Part shown: positions 1 through 8,936 of the stretch, one piece after another
How the letters are laid out: every line of letters begins with the position of its first letter
Numbering within the stretch: position 1 is the stretch's first letter
DNA from: an uncultured Bacilli bacterium
GTDB taxonomy: Bacteria; Bacillota_I; Bacilli_A; RF39; UBA660
NCBI GenBank assembly: GCA_944332645.1
Contig: CALVKK010000001.1
Coordinates: 1 to 64,000 of the forward strand
DNA: 64,000 nt
Direction: 5' to 3'
The notes under the pieces: model-generated
Seen by the model: only the letters and a program-made list of their open reading frames with translations
Database searches by the model: none
What the model was told of the DNA's origin: nothing
Position numbers and translations under genes: made by a program

Positions 1-210
1 ACCTCTTGGCTTATAAAGAAGATAATAAACTTTATCTTCTTGTGTAAGAACTTTATCTTTGATCATGATCTGATCCTTAATGCTCACTTTAGTTCCCAGT
101 TCTATCACAACTTCGCCATTAACTTTAACTAATCCTTTTTTTATTAATTCCTCTGCTTTTCTTCTTGAACAATACCCTGTATTAGCAATATATTTTTGCA
201 ATCGCTCCAT
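1..210 (-). CDS. rluB: RluB/RsuA-family 23S rRNA pseudouridine synthase, N-terminal part
   Basis: The first 70 residues of a protein that runs off the left edge. It opens with an S4 RNA-binding domain (MERLQKYIANTGYCSRRKAE, then a KVNGEVV turn at about residues 29-35) and reaches the YLLYKPRG segment that starts the catalytic domain of RsuA/RluB/RluE enzymes, which make pseudouridine in rRNA. The catalytic Asp is outside the window. The start is the ATG at 210. Position next to spmB matches the dacB-spmA-spmB-rluB order known in Bacillus, which supports rluB over other members. The exact rRNA target is inferred. Confidence 0.75.
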   Translation of the reverse strand, partial: MERLQKYIANTGYCSRRKAEELIKKGLVKVNGEVVIELGTKVSIKDQIMIKDKVLTQEDKVYYLLYKPRG

Positions 211-275
211 AAAAATCACCTATAATTATTATATAAAAAAAATTAAAGATTCACAAGAAAATAAAACCTAAAGTT

Positions 276-704
276 CTATTCACATACAAATCCGTCTTCT
301 TTTAAAGATTTCTCGACACTATCGTAAAATATTCCATTTTCAAATCCAAGTTCAGATCTAGCTTTATCATTTATTTTTTTATCATCAAAAGCAACAACTA
401 TTTCAATTTTATTTTTACCATTATCATTACTTTTGATTTCAATACCTTCATAATCTTTTAGCTTATCGACAGATGAAACTAAAATGTCTTTAAACCCTTT
501 AAAATATGGTTCCATATTTTCTGTTAAGGTCATCTTAATTTTTTTGTTTACCTGAAACTAATTCGTCGTTTTTAATTTAACTACAGCAGTACTAGTTAAA
601 CCTTCTTCAGTTCTTTGAGTACAAGTTAAAGTTTTTGTATTGCCACAACCGACTAAAATTTCTAAAACTATAACACTGATTAATAATACTACCAACTTTT
701 TCAT
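276..704 (-). pseudogene. Small lipoprotein gene interrupted by an in-frame TAG
   Basis: Reading from the ATG at 704 (good gaggagaa ribosome site upstream) gives a lipoprotein signal peptide ending in LVGC, so Cys20 would be the lipidated residue, then GNTKTLTCTQ and VVKLKTTN. Codon 49 (560-558) is TAG. The same frame then continues without a break for 94 more residues to a stop at 276, including KKIKMTLTENM, YEGIEIK and KARSELGF. The two halves together have the size and layout of YehR/DUF1307-type small lipoproteins (family match tentative). Most simply a decayed gene; a sequencing error or amber readthrough is also possible. The 85-residue piece at 276-533 on its own lacks a secretion signal. 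Confidence 0.65.
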
Positions 705-745
705 AACTTCTCCTCTATTTATTATAGAATATCATTATTAAATGT

Positions 746-1249
746 TTAAAACAAGTTGAAAATAAAATTAACAAATAGAATACTAATTGACATACTTACT
801 AAATCAGATAAGAGTCCCGCCCATAGGGCATATCTAATTTTATGGATTCCAATACTACCAAAATATAAAGTCACAATATAAAAAGTAGTGTCTGTACTTC
901 CTTGAATATACGATGCTAAAATTCCAATCGGACTATCTGGTCCAAAAGATTCATATATATTGGTCAAAATAGCCAAAGATGAAGTCCCAGATATTGGTCG
1001 CATAATAATCATAGGCAAAATTTCATTAGGAATTGAAGAAATAAAACTAAATAATGCAGATACAATATTACTCTTTAAAAAAATATTCACGGCTAAAATC
1101 ATCGCCAAAAGACAAGGAAAAAGTTTTAATATCATCGCAAAACTTTCTTTTGCTCCTTCAATAAACGTATCATAAACAGAAACTTTTTTAAAGTTAGCAT
1201 AAATAATCACAAATAAAACTACTAAAGGTATAATAAGATTAGAAATCAT
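746..1249 (-). CDS. spmB: Spore maturation protein B
   Basis: A 167-residue polytopic membrane protein with the nucleoside-recognition/gate fold shared by SpmA and SpmB. Conserved-looking stretches are RPISGTSSLAIL, FGPDSPIGILASYIQGSTDTT and GSIGIHKIRYALWAG. In Bacillus SpmB is needed for proper dehydration of the spore core, acting in the developing spore membrane. The start is the ATG at 1249, which overlaps the spmA stop as ATGA; a longer frame reaching 1318 exists but would lie inside spmA. It is translationally coupled to spmA and followed by a broken lipoprotein gene. Confidence 0.9.
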   Translation of the reverse strand: MISNLIIPLVVLFVIIYANFKKVSVYDTFIEGAKESFAMILKLFPCLLAMILAVNIFLKSNIVSALFSFISSIPNEILPMIIMRPISGTSSLAILTNIYESFGPDSPIGILASYIQGSTDTTFYIVTLYFGSIGIHKIRYALWAGLLSDLVSMSISILFVNFIFNLF

Positions 1250-1821
1250 GATATCCTCGCAAAGAAACGATCGATAATCAAAGCTGATATCGTTCCTAAT
1301 ATAGTTATTATGATACAAGGGAAAACAATACTAGTAGGATTGGCACTTCCATACATCATTCTTAAAGAAATAATAGTAGTAGGTATCAATGTTACGCCAC
1401 TTGTATTTATAACTAAAAATGTGATCATCGATCGACTAGCCGTATCTTTTGTCTTATTCAACTCTTGTAGTGATTGCATTGCTTTTAAACCAAAAGGTGT
1501 CGCCGCATTGCCTAAACCAAACATATTTGCAATTATATTAGAACTAATATAACTCAATGATTCATGACCGGTCGGAATTTCTGGAAATATAAATTTTAAA
1601 GGTCTAGAAATTTTCAAAGACAGTTTTTTTAAAAGTCCACTTGCTTCTGCTATTTTAGCAATACCTAACCATAATGCCATCACTGGAAAAATTTTGATAA
1701 TCATTTCAAAAGACGTTTTCGCACTGTTTAAAATTTCTTCATTTAATAAACCAATTTTATTGGTAGTTAAACAAAATAAAATACCTATAATGATTAAAAA
1801 ACTCCATATTTTATTTACCAT
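1246..1821 (-). CDS. spmA: Spore maturation protein A
   Basis: A 191-residue multi-pass membrane protein. The N-terminal helix MVNKIWSFLIIIGILFCL is followed by the gate-domain core (MALWLGIAKIAEASGLLKKL), the segment ANMFGLGNAATPFGLKAMQ and a late hydrophobic pair. These are hallmarks of SpmA, partner of SpmB in spore core dehydration. The start overlaps the end of dacB by 7 nt and the stop overlaps spmB by 4 nt, so dacB-spmA-spmB form one translationally coupled operon. Confidence 0.92.
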   Translation of the reverse strand: MVNKIWSFLIIIGILFCLTTNKIGLLNEEILNSAKTSFEMIIKIFPVMALWLGIAKIAEASGLLKKLSLKISRPLKFIFPEIPTGHESLSYISSNIIANMFGLGNAATPFGLKAMQSLQELNKTKDTASRSMITFLVINTSGVTLIPTTIISLRMMYGSANPTSIVFPCIIITILGTISALIIDRFFARIS

Positions 1822-2885
1822 AAATTATTAAACCACTCTTTCAATTTTTGCCAAAATCCAACTTTTTCTTTTTTTTGGACATATATCTTCTCCTCAGAAA
1901 CTTTATTATTATTGATTATAATCTCAACAATTCCAACACAATCATTGGAATTGTAATTTTGTTTTTTTTCTAATTTGAAATTTAATAACACTTCATTTTT
2001 TTTGTTATTGTTTAACGTATAATAAAAATCATTCTCAATATATAATTGATCTAAATAATATTTTTCATCTATTATCTCTATTTCTCCTTTTTTTAAAATT
2101 TGATAACTAGAATAATTAGCAAATGCTTCATCAAATAAACTAATGTGATCGTTAAAATCATTGCCATCATTTAATGTAACAACCACTAAATTGACATTGT
2201 TTAAAGAAGCCGTTGTTACTAAAGTCCTTCTAGCAGTATCTGTAAATCCCGTTTTGCCTCCTGTTACATATTTATTACTATGTAATAATCGATGTTTATT
2301 TACCCACGAATAATAATTCATGTTTGTTTTAACCGTATAACTTTTTGTACTTGCAATTTTTTTGTATGTTTCGTTTTTCATTGCATAACTAGTAAGAATT
2401 GCCATATCATAAGCTGTGGATAAATTCCCACCATCCTCATCTAATCCATGAGGGTTATTGAAAGTAGTATTTGTCATTCCTATTTCCACCGCTTTTCGAT
2501 TCATCATTGCAACAAATTGTTTAACATCACCTCCAACATAATTAGCAATAGCTAAGGCTGCATCATTACCACTTCTTAGCATAAGTCCATATAATAAAGC
2601 CTCTAGCGTGATTTCTTCTCCCTGTTTGATATAAATACCTGATCCATACGCTTTTGTTATCTCTTTTCCGATTGTTACTTTATTAGTGATGTCAGCATTT
2701 TCAATCGCCACTATTGCTGTCATTATCTTAGAAATAGAAGCTACTCCTCTTATATCATTCATGTTTTCACTATAAATCACATTCAAACTATCCATGTCCA
2801 TTAAGACTACACTGCTCGCACTACTACTATAAGCTTCAACATTTAACGGAATCATTAATAGCAAGAATAAAAACAACTTTTTCAC
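1815..2885 (-). CDS. dacB: Sporulation D-alanyl-D-alanine carboxypeptidase (PBP5*-like)
   Basis: A 356-residue exported serine peptidase of the S11 class. Signal peptide residues 1-18. Active-site motifs are SISK (Ser50 nucleophile, Lys53), SGN (105-107) and KTG (211-213), in the usual order and spacing. A C-terminal beta-rich segment (about 255-340) and a final amphipathic helix (GFWQKLKEWFNNLW) would hold it on the membrane. The family trims D-Ala from peptidoglycan stem peptides; next to spmA-spmB the cortex-specific DacB/PBP5* role is most likely. It starts at GTG 2885 behind TAGGTGATGAT. DacA or DacF cannot be strictly excluded. Confidence 0.88.
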   Translation of the reverse strand: MKKLFLFLLLMIPLNVEAYSSSASSVVLMDMDSLNVIYSENMNDIRGVASISKIMTAIVAIENADITNKVTIGKEITKAYGSGIYIKQGEEITLEALLYGLMLRSGNDAALAIANYVGGDVKQFVAMMNRKAVEIGMTNTTFNNPHGLDEDGGNLSTAYDMAILTSYAMKNETYKKIASTKSYTVKTNMNYYSWVNKHRLLHSNKYVTGGKTGFTDTARRTLVTTASLNNVNLVVVTLNDGNDFNDHISLFDEAFANYSSYQILKKGEIEIIDEKYYLDQLYIENDFYYTLNNNKKNEVLLNFKLEKKQNYNSNDCVGIVEIIINNNKVSEEKIYVQKKEKVGFWQKLKEWFNNLW

Positions 2886-2908
2886 ATCATCACCTATAAA
2901 ATAATATG

Positions 2909-2931
2909 AAAAAAAGTCTAAATATAGACTT
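2909..2931 (-). terminator. Rho-independent terminator upstream of dacB
   Basis: On the minus strand a 7-bp stem (AAGTCTA/TAGACTT, loop TATT) is followed by seven T residues. It would end the transcript of the membrane gene at 3028-3708 and separate it from dacB. The dacB start is only about 25 nt downstream, so the sporulation promoter of dacB must overlap or lie beyond this hairpin; I could not place it. Confidence 0.6.
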
Positions 2932-3027
2932 AATTAAAAATTACAATGAACATGTATCTCTTTTTCTATAAACCGTTTAAATTGCAGTAAACAGCCATGT
3001 AAAAATTCATAATTTTTTATTCGTTTA

Positions 3028-3708
3028 TTAACTTTTTTTATGAAATTTTTTATTTTTTATATGTGAGTCTATAACTGCTTTAAATTTAGGAAAAGCTACT
3101 ATTAAACGTTTCGTTAATACCGATTTACTAAGTAAAATTTCTTTGACTTTTTTAGTTAATTCTTCCGTATTATCTTTTTTTACAAAACATAAAGTGGTAT
3201 TTTTAAAGCTATTAATTATTTTTAAAGACAAAAATAAATCACAAATAAAAAAGATAAATAAAACAATCGCTATTGTTTTTAAAGTAGTAGAACTAACTAA
3301 ACTAAACAACCAAATAAAGCAAGGATTGGTAACATAAACAGCAATGCACCCTAATAAGCCAAAAAGTATTAGATTTTCTAAACAAACTCGTCCATTCAGA
3401 TTAAAACGATAATTAGAATAATCCCACCATCTAGCCTTGAATAACTTTTCCATTAAATAACTAGTAAAATATTCTAAAACAGCAAACAAAAACATTGACA
3501 TAACAAATAATACAATAACATTATCTTTGTATTTAGTTAAAATTATCGCTGTAAGCACACCACCTAATCCATATATAGGACAATAAGGTCCAATTAAAAA
3601 ACCACGGTTAATTAATTTTTTATCAGACAAAAAAACATGAATTACTTCAATGAACCATCCAATAACTGAATAACACATAAATAGCAAAAATAATCGGTTT
3701 AAATTCAT
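3028..3708 (-). CDS. CmpB-like putative ABC-transporter type IV membrane protein
   Basis: A 226-residue membrane protein with the signature of the putative ABC_trans_CmpB family: an N-terminal helix with YSVIGWFIEV, then INRGFLIGPYCPIYGLGG and ARWWDYSNYRFNLNGRVCL. About five transmembrane segments are visible, followed by a basic cytoplasmic tail. The family is common in Firmicutes and its transport role is not well established, so no substrate is proposed. It diverges from clpB and ends at the terminator at 2909-2931. Confidence 0.75.
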   Translation of the reverse strand: MNLNRLFLLFMCYSVIGWFIEVIHVFLSDKKLINRGFLIGPYCPIYGLGGVLTAIILTKYKDNVIVLFVMSMFLFAVLEYFTSYLMEKLFKARWWDYSNYRFNLNGRVCLENLILFGLLGCIAVYVTNPCFIWLFSLVSSTTLKTIAIVLFIFFICDLFLSLKIINSFKNTTLCFVKKDNTEELTKKVKEILLSKSVLTKRLIVAFPKFKAVIDSHIKNKKFHKKS

Positions 3709-3760
3709 AAAATATACCTCTATAAATTATTATAACATACAAAATATAAATTCGACAATT

Positions 3761-3802
3761 TTAGCACTCTATATTGACAAGTGCTAAAAATAATGCTATA
3801 AT
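3761..3802 (+). promoter_or_regulatory. SigA promoter with CIRCE operator for clpB
   Basis: TTAGCACTC at 3761-3769 and AAGTGCTAA at 3779-3787 are separated by 9 nt, giving CIRCE, the HrcA repressor site, with one mismatch in the right arm (consensus GAGTGCTAA). The same stretch holds a promoter: -35 TTGACA at 3774-3779, 17-nt spacer, extended -10 TGCTATAAT ending at 3802. The operator covers the -35 box, so HrcA binding should block initiation until heat shock. Confidence 0.88.
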
Positions 3803-3846
3803 GACTTCGTTGATTAGATATTCAACGTTAAAAAAGGAGGGATATT

Positions 3847-5955
3847 ATGAATCCATACCAAGAAAATTTGGAAAATGTCTTAGAAAAATATGGACGAGAC
3901 ATTACACAAGCAGTAAAAGATAACAAAATTGATCCAGTCATTGGTCGAGATGATGAAATAAGAAGTATAACTAGAATATTATCTAGAAAAACGAAAAATA
4001 ATCCTGTTTTAATTGGTGAACCAGGAGTCGGGAAAACTGCGATTGTCGAAGGACTAGCTACTCGTATTTTTAAAGGAGATGTACCTAATAGTTTAAAAAA
4101 TAAACGAATATGGGAACTTGATATGGGGGCTTTAATTGCCGGTGCTAAATATCGTGGTGAATTTGAAGAAAGACTCAAAGCCGTTTTAAAAGAAATAAAA
4201 GATTCTAACGGTGAAATTATTATGTTTATCGATGAGATTCATATGATTGTAGGTGCTGGTGCTTTAGAAGGTGCAATGGATGCCGGTAACATGTTAAAAC
4301 CTATGCTGGCACGTGGAGAAATACACTGTATTGGTGCTACCACTTTAAATGAATATCGTAAATATATTGAAAAAGATGGGGCTTTAGAGCGAAGATTTCA
4401 AAAAATCTTAGTTAATCCACCAAGTGTGATCGACACAATTACAATTCTAAGAGGTTTAAAACCAAAATTAGAAGTCTACCACGGAGTTAATATTAAAGAT
4501 AAAGCTTTAATTGCGGCAGCTACTTTATCAGATCGTTATATCACTGATAGATTCTTACCAGATAAAGCAATAGATTTAATTGATGAAGCATGTGCTACTA
4601 TTAAAGTTCAGATGGAATCAGTTCCAACCGAATTAGATACTTTAACTAGAAATATCATGCAATTACAAATTGAAAAAGAAGCTTTGAAAAAAGAAAAGGA
4701 TGATATATCTAAACATCGTAAAGAAGAAATCGACAATAAAATTTCTGAATTAAAAGCTAAAGAAGATACATTGAGAAAAAGTTGGGAAGAAGAAAAAAAT
4801 ATCAACACTTTAATCAATAAGAAAAAAGAAGAAATTGATACTACCCAACATAAATTAGAGAAAGCAGAAAATGAATATGATTTAGAAACTGCAGCTAAAT
4901 TACGTCATGGTACCCTACCACAACTAGAAAAAGAGTTAGCTGAATTAAATAGTAAAAATAAATCTGAAATTTTAAGTGACACCGTCGATGATAACGATAT
5001 TGCTAAAATAATTTCAAAATGGACTAATATTCCAATTAGCAAATTAGTTGATAGTGAAAAAGATAAGTTGTTAAAATTAAATGATAACATGAAAAAAAGA
5101 GTTAAGGGTCAAGATGATGCAATTAAATTAGTTAGCGAAGCTATCGTTAGAGCCCGTGCTGGCATTAAAGATCCAAACAAACCAATCGGTTCATTCATAT
5201 TTTTAGGACCAACCGGAGTTGGCAAAACGGAAGTAGCAAGAACTTTAGCTTATGAATTATTTGATGATGAACGTCATATGATCAGAATTGATATGAGTGA
5301 GTATATGGAAAGTCATTCTGTTGCTCGTTTAATCGGTTCTCCCCCAGGATATGTTGGTTACGATGATGGAGGACAATTAACTGAAGCAGTTAGAAGAAAT
5401 CCATATAGTATCGTTTTGTTTGATGAAATTGAAAAAGCTCATAAGGATGTCTTCAATATTTTATTACAAATATTGGACGATGGAAGAATTACCGACTCAC
5501 AGGGTCGAACTGTTGATTTTAAAAATACAATTATTATTATGACATCTAATTTAGGTAGTGAATATATTTTGGATAACCTAGATAACGCTGATGAATTAGT
5601 TATGGATGAATTAAGAAAAACATTTAAACCAGAATTTATTAACCGTATCGACGAAATCATCGTCTTTAAATCATTAACCAAAGATGTAATTTATGAAATA
5701 TTAGATAAAATTATCCACGACATTGAAAAAAGATTATCTGATAAACAGTTACATGTTATTTTAACTGATAAAGCTAAAAATTATATTGTGGAAAATTCAT
5801 ATGATGAACGATATGGAGCTAGACCAATTAAAAGATTTGTTACTAAAACTGTGGAAAATTTAATTGCTAATGAAATTATCAACAATGATGTCAAATTTGG
5901 TTCAACTATTACTATTGATGCCAAAGATGATTTATATATTCAAAAAATAGATTAA
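3847..5955 (+). CDS. clpB: ClpB-type AAA+ disaggregase lacking the N-terminal domain
   Basis: A 702-residue HSP100 protein with two AAA+ modules. First Walker A is GEPGVGKT (57-64) with Walker [10 protein letters not shown]; second Walker A is GPTGVGKT (454-461). Between them is a long charged coiled coil (about 255-385), the ClpB/ClpC-type middle domain; its length favours ClpB. ClpB works with DnaK to pull proteins out of aggregates. The usual 140-150 residue N-terminal domain is absent: translation starts almost directly at the linker before module 1, with a strong AAAGGAGGG site. I saw no clear ClpP-docking loop. CIRCE upstream shows heat-shock control by HrcA. Confidence 0.9.
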   Translation: MNPYQENLENVLEKYGRDITQAVKDNKIDPVIGRDDEIRSITRILSRKTKNNPVLIGEPGVGKTAIVEGLATRIFKGDVPNSLKNKRIWELDMGALIAGAKYRGEFEERLKAVLKEIKDSNGEIIMFIDEIHMIVGAGALEGAMDAGNMLKPMLARGEIHCIGATTLNEYRKYIEKDGALERRFQKILVNPPSVIDTITILRGLKPKLEVYHGVNIKDKALIAAATLSDRYITDRFLPDKAIDLIDEACATIKVQMESVPTELDTLTRNIMQLQIEKEALKKEKDDISKHRKEEIDNKISELKAKEDTLRKSWEEEKNINTLINKKKEEIDTTQHKLEKAENEYDLETAAKLRHGTLPQLEKELAELNSKNKSEILSDTVDDNDIAKIISKWTNIPISKLVDSEKDKLLKLNDNMKKRVKGQDDAIKLVSEAIVRARAGIKDPNKPIGSFIFLGPTGVGKTEVARTLAYELFDDERHMIRIDMSEYMESHSVARLIGSPPGYVGYDDGGQLTEAVRRNPYSIVLFDEIEKAHKDVFNILLQILDDGRITDSQGRTVDFKNTIIIMTSNLGSEYILDNLDNADELVMDELRKTFKPEFINRIDEIIVFKSLTKDVIYEILDKIIHDIEKRLSDKQLHVILTDKAKNYIVENSYDERYGARPIKRFVTKTVENLIANEIINNDVKFGSTITIDAKDDLYIQKID

Positions 5956-5974
5956 GATCTTAATCTATTTTTTT
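5945..5974. terminator. Bidirectional terminator between clpB and the ynbB-like gene
   Basis: A perfect 13+13 bp dyad (5945-5957 / 5958-5970, centred on AGATCT) flanked by A-rich and T-rich tracts on the two sides. It contains the stop codon of clpB and touches the stop of the converging gene, so both genes probably end here. Confidence 0.8.
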
Positions 5975-7182
5975 ATATATTCTAAAGCTTTAATAATTGC
6001 CAACTTACCATAAGGGTACATTAAAGATCCTTGTAAATAAGCAATATATGGTTTTCTTATTGGTCCATCACATGACAATTCAATCGAAGACCCTTGCGTA
6101 AATGTTCCAGCAGCCATAACCACTTTGTCTTGATATCCTGGCATATCCCAAGGAATTGGTAAAACATAAGAATCAATAGCTGAAGCAGACTGGATTCCTT
6201 GACAAAATTTAACCAGCTTTTCTTCACAGCCAAAGACTATATTTTGTACAATATCAGCTCTTTCTTCATCATATTTAGGTTCAACTTGAAATCCTTCAAA
6301 TTCAAAAACGCGACTAGCTAAGATAGCTGTTTTTAAACTACTTGCTACGACGCTAGGGGCAAAATATAAACCTTGTAGTAAAGATTTATTAACTCCTAAA
6401 CTAGGGCCAACTTCTTTACCTTCACCTGGCAAAGTAAGACGTTCAGCAACTAACTTAATTAAATCTTTTCTTCCTACTACATAGGCACCGTTAGGAGCAA
6501 TACCGCCACCTAAATTTTTAATTAATGATCCAACTGCTATATCAGCACCTACTTCGATTGGCTCTTTTTTTGCTACAAATTCACAATAGCAATTATCTAT
6601 CATAATTATTACTTTTTCATCAATATTTTTAATAAGTTTTATTACTTTTTCTATTTGCTCAATCTTGATACTTTTTCTTGTTGAATAACCCTTAGATCTT
6701 TGGATTTCTATTACTTTAATCTTCTTATTTTTTAAAACTTTTTTTATTTGTTCATAATCAAAATCATTATTTACTAAATCAATTTGTTCATAATTAATAT
6801 TAAATGATTTCAAAGAACTAGGATTATCAACTATTCCAATGACTTCTTCTAAAGTATCATATGGTTTGCCAGTTATACTTAATAAAGTTTCACCTGGCCT
6901 TAATAAAGCAAATAAAGTAACTGTCAAGGCATGACTTCCTGAAATAAATTGATTTCTAACTAACGCATCTTCAGCTTTGAAAACATTAGCAAAAACTTTT
7001 TCTATTGTGTCTCTTCCATCATCATTATAACCATAACCAGTTGTTGAATTAAAATGTGTCGCTGATACACTATTGGTTTGAAAAGCTTCTAAAACCTTTT
7101 CGCTATTATAAAGGCATATATCATCGATTATTTTAAATTGTTCCAAACAATCTTGCTCTAATTTATCGATTAAATCTTTCAT
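5965..7182 (-). CDS. YnbB-like PLP-dependent enzyme (methionine gamma-lyase family)
   Basis: A 405-residue fold-type I PLP enzyme. Typical features are GYGYNDDGRDTIE (about 49-61), RNQFISGSHALT (77-87), the acid MIDNCYCEF (Asp196) and VGSLIKNLGGGIAPNGAYVVG, in which Lys222 is the expected Schiff-base lysine. This is the YnbB/aluminium-resistance group, often annotated as methionine gamma-lyase; the real substrate is uncertain. It overlaps the upstream SDR gene by 4 nt (ATGA), so the two are coupled in one transcript. Confidence 0.85.
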   Translation of the reverse strand: MKDLIDKLEQDCLEQFKIIDDICLYNSEKVLEAFQTNSVSATHFNSTTGYGYNDDGRDTIEKVFANVFKAEDALVRNQFISGSHALTVTLFALLRPGETLLSITGKPYDTLEEVIGIVDNPSSLKSFNINYEQIDLVNNDFDYEQIKKVLKNKKIKVIEIQRSKGYSTRKSIKIEQIEKVIKLIKNIDEKVIIMIDNCYCEFVAKKEPIEVGADIAVGSLIKNLGGGIAPNGAYVVGRKDLIKLVAERLTLPGEGKEVGPSLGVNKSLLQGLYFAPSVVASSLKTAILASRVFEFEGFQVEPKYDEERADIVQNIVFGCEEKLVKFCQGIQSASAIDSYVLPIPWDMPGYQDKVVMAAGTFTQGSSIELSCDGPIRKPYIAYLQGSLMYPYGKLAIIKALEYIKK

Positions 7183-7910
7183 CTTTTTAAACCTCCATCT
7201 ACTCTAATGATTGAACCATTTATATAACTTGCTTCTGGTGTTGTTAAAAAATAAACAATACTTGCTATTTCATTTGGTTCAGCAAATCTATTCAATAAAA
7301 TTTTTGACATCTCTTTATTTTTAAATTCTTGATTCATATTTTTATTCATATCGGTATTAATCCAGCCACAAGCAATCGCATTAACATTAACAACTGGTGC
7401 GTATATATTAGCAAAGTTTAAGGTTAAAGAATTAAGTCCCGCTTTAGAGGCATCATAATCTAGACCTTCTTTGTAATAAGTATCAATAGCATTAGTTGAT
7501 GAAATATTAATTATTTTACCAAAGCCTTGGTTAAACATAAACTGACCAATATATTTACTAGTTAAAAAAGGGCCAATTAAATTTGTATCGAGAATTCTTT
7601 TAAAGTTATCCACAGTTTTATCTTCTAAAGTTGTATCAATAGCAATTCCCGCATTATTAATCAATACATCGATTGATTTAAATTTGGTTTTTACACTATC
7701 TAACAATTCAATTACCTTTTGTTCTTTAGAAACATCACTTTTAACAATCATAATTTCCACGTCAAATTGCTCAAACTCTTTTTTTGTTTGTAAAGCTGAT
7801 TTATCATCTTGTAAATATGTAAGTACTAAATTATATCTATGTTGAGCAAATACTTTGGCAATCTCCTTACCTAACCCTTTAGTGCCACCAGTTATTATTA
7901 CTGTATGCAT
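7179..7910 (-). CDS. SDR-family oxidoreductase (FabG-like)
   Basis: A 243-residue classical short-chain dehydrogenase: cofactor loop TGGTKGLG (7-14), NNAG (85-88), catalytic Ser in INISS (137-138) and YDASK with Tyr152 and Lys156. The C-terminal INGSIIRVDGG is typical of FabG-like enzymes. NADP use is probable but not proven. The start is the ATG at 7910 after AAGAGGTGAG; a longer frame to 7973 would run through the promoter. The substrate is unknown; coupling with the PLP enzyme suggests a small amino-acid or metabolite pathway. Confidence 0.85.
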   Translation of the reverse strand: MHTVIITGGTKGLGKEIAKVFAQHRYNLVLTYLQDDKSALQTKKEFEQFDVEIMIVKSDVSKEQKVIELLDSVKTKFKSIDVLINNAGIAIDTTLEDKTVDNFKRILDTNLIGPFLTSKYIGQFMFNQGFGKIINISSTNAIDTYYKEGLDYDASKAGLNSLTLNFANIYAPVVNVNAIACGWINTDMNKNMNQEFKNKEMSKILLNRFAEPNEIASIVYFLTTPEASYINGSIIRVDGGLKR

Positions 7911-7944
7911 AAACTCACCTCTTATTTTTAATTTCACTTCAAAC

Positions 7945-7973
7945 ATTATAACATAAAAAATAATTGCTAACAA
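7945..7973 (-). promoter_or_regulatory. SigA-type promoter of the SDR-ynbB-like operon
   Basis: On the minus strand TTGTTA (7968-7973), 17-nt spacer, TATAAT (7945-7950). Initiation near 7938 would leave a leader of about 28 nt before the ATG at 7910. Confidence 0.65.
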
Positions 7974-7983
7974 ATGTTAACAA

Positions 7984-8538
7984 TTATTCAGTCTTTATTT
8001 CTTCAATATATTTATTTACTTTACTTGCCCAATTTTTATCAGTCGCATATTTTTGGTTCATCTGTTCTGGAGTAGTTAAACCCATATTGATATAATTACG
8101 AGCTAAATTATCTATAAATCCTCTAATACCTTCTTCTAAAGTTTCATACGAACGGTAACTACCACCGTTACAAGAAGGTTTGCCAATCTGTCCACCAACA
8201 TTATTACATTGTTTTACAAGACGACTACATTCCCATTTACAGCCTGTCTCATGTAATGATATGGCAACAGCCAAATAAGGATCAACACCTTTTTCTAACG
8301 AATAGGTTACAAATAATTCTCCTTTACCTTCCAAATCAGAATTTAAAGATTTATTGATTTTAGCTATTAATTCTTCTTCCGTTAAACCGTCAAATACAAT
8401 AGAGTCCTCTTCAATATCTTCTAAAGATGCATCGACTAATAAATTTGCGGGAGCTAATTCAGTTGTTTTTCTATTAGAAATGAATATTAAAATACATACC
8501 ATTAATATTCCTAATAAAATACACAGCTTTGTTTTCAA
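7984..8538 (-). CDS. Membrane-anchored glucosaminidase-like cell-wall hydrolase
   Basis: A protein of about 184 residues with an N-terminal signal anchor, a spacer, and a lysozyme-fold glucosaminidase-like domain. AVAISLHETGCKWECS carries the putative catalytic Glu, followed by CNNVGGQIGKPSC, YRSYETLEEGIRGFI and a YATDKNWASKV segment near the end, the usual order in this superfamily. Paired Cys residues around the active site suggest disulfides in an exported domain. The TTG at 8538 has the best ribosome site (AGGTG); a GTG three codons earlier (8547) is the alternative. It probably cleaves peptidoglycan glycan strands. Confidence 0.75.
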   Translation of the reverse strand: MKTKLCILLGILMVCILIFISNRKTTELAPANLLVDASLEDIEEDSIVFDGLTEEELIAKINKSLNSDLEGKGELFVTYSLEKGVDPYLAVAISLHETGCKWECSRLVKQCNNVGGQIGKPSCNGGSYRSYETLEEGIRGFIDNLARNYINMGLTTPEQMNQKYATDKNWASKVNKYIEEIKTE

Positions 8539-8600
8539 AAATTTCACCTATTCAAAAATTTGGGAAAACAATAGTAATAATACCATATTTTTTTAAATTG

Positions 8601-8634
8601 ATCAAATTGTGAAGAAATCTCAATTTGATTTTTT
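8601..8634 (+). terminator. Hairpin with T-tract, + strand
   Basis: A 9-bp stem (ATCAAATTG/CAATTTGAT, 11-nt loop) followed by T residues on the + strand. No + strand gene lies upstream, so it may simply insulate the tRNA from antisense transcripts. Confidence 0.35.
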
Positions 8635-8649
8635 AATATAAACACATAA

Positions 8650-8678
8650 AAATCGATTCAAATGTATTGAATCGATTT
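8650..8678 (-). terminator. Terminator of tRNA-His
   Basis: A perfect 12-bp stem with a 5-nt loop (arms 8650-8661 and 8667-8678) followed on the minus strand by five T. It lies about 36 nt downstream of the tRNA 3' end and is the probable end of its transcript. Confidence 0.6.
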
Positions 8679-8713
8679 ATATTGCAGTCGAATAGTTCGA
8701 CTTTTTAACTAAC

Positions 8714-8790
8714 TGGGGCACAATAAGGGATTCGAACCCTTGCATAACGGAACCACAATCCGCCGTGTTAACCCCTTCACCAATTGTGCC
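8714..8790 (-). tRNA. tRNA-His (GTG)
   Basis: Complete cloverleaf. The acceptor stem GCACAAT/ATTGTGC is preceded by an encoded G-1 opposite discriminator C73, the identity element of histidine tRNAs. Anticodon GTG sits in the loop ATTGTGG; T loop TTCGAAT; the 3' CCA is encoded (8714-8716). It belongs to the host, 150 bp from the cotJ operon, and is not the prophage target. Confidence 0.93.
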
Positions 8791-8866
8791 AAATAATTGT
8801 GTCATTACTGACATGTATAATTCTAACAAATTTTTAGTGAGTTGGCAAGCTTTTTTTTATATTTTT

Positions 8867-8896
8867 CTATAAATTAGTCTTTTTACCCATACAAAT
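8867..8896 (+). promoter_or_regulatory. Possible sporulation (SigE-type) promoter of the cotJ operon
   Basis: CATACAAAT at 8888-8896 resembles the SigE -10 (CATACAAT), and CTATAAATT at 8867-8875 could be a weak -35 at suitable spacing. A second motif, CATACTATA at 8909-8917 with AC 16 nt upstream, fits the SigK pattern but would start transcription inside the ribosome site. Mother-cell control of cotJ is known in Bacillus. Confidence 0.4.
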
Positions 8897-8936
8897 AGCC
8901 TAAAAAAACATACTATAAGCTGAGGAGGAAAATAAT

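Noticed and set aside
276..533. Free-standing 85-residue gene
   Set aside because: It continues in frame from a lipoprotein start at 704 across one TAG; it has no ribosome site of its own and lacks a secretion signal.
960..1175. + strand reading frames opposite spmB, spmA and the phage structural genes
   Set aside because: They lie wholly within well-supported genes on the other strand, lack ribosome sites and have low-complexity translations.
8714..8790. tRNA-His as the phage attachment site
   Set aside because: The boundary with prophage identity is at 9463 in cotJC, and the serine integrase type rarely uses tRNA genes.
8909..8917. CATACTATA as a SigK promoter for cotJ
   Set aside because: Pattern and AC-N16 spacing fit, but transcription would begin at the ribosome binding site, leaving almost no leader.
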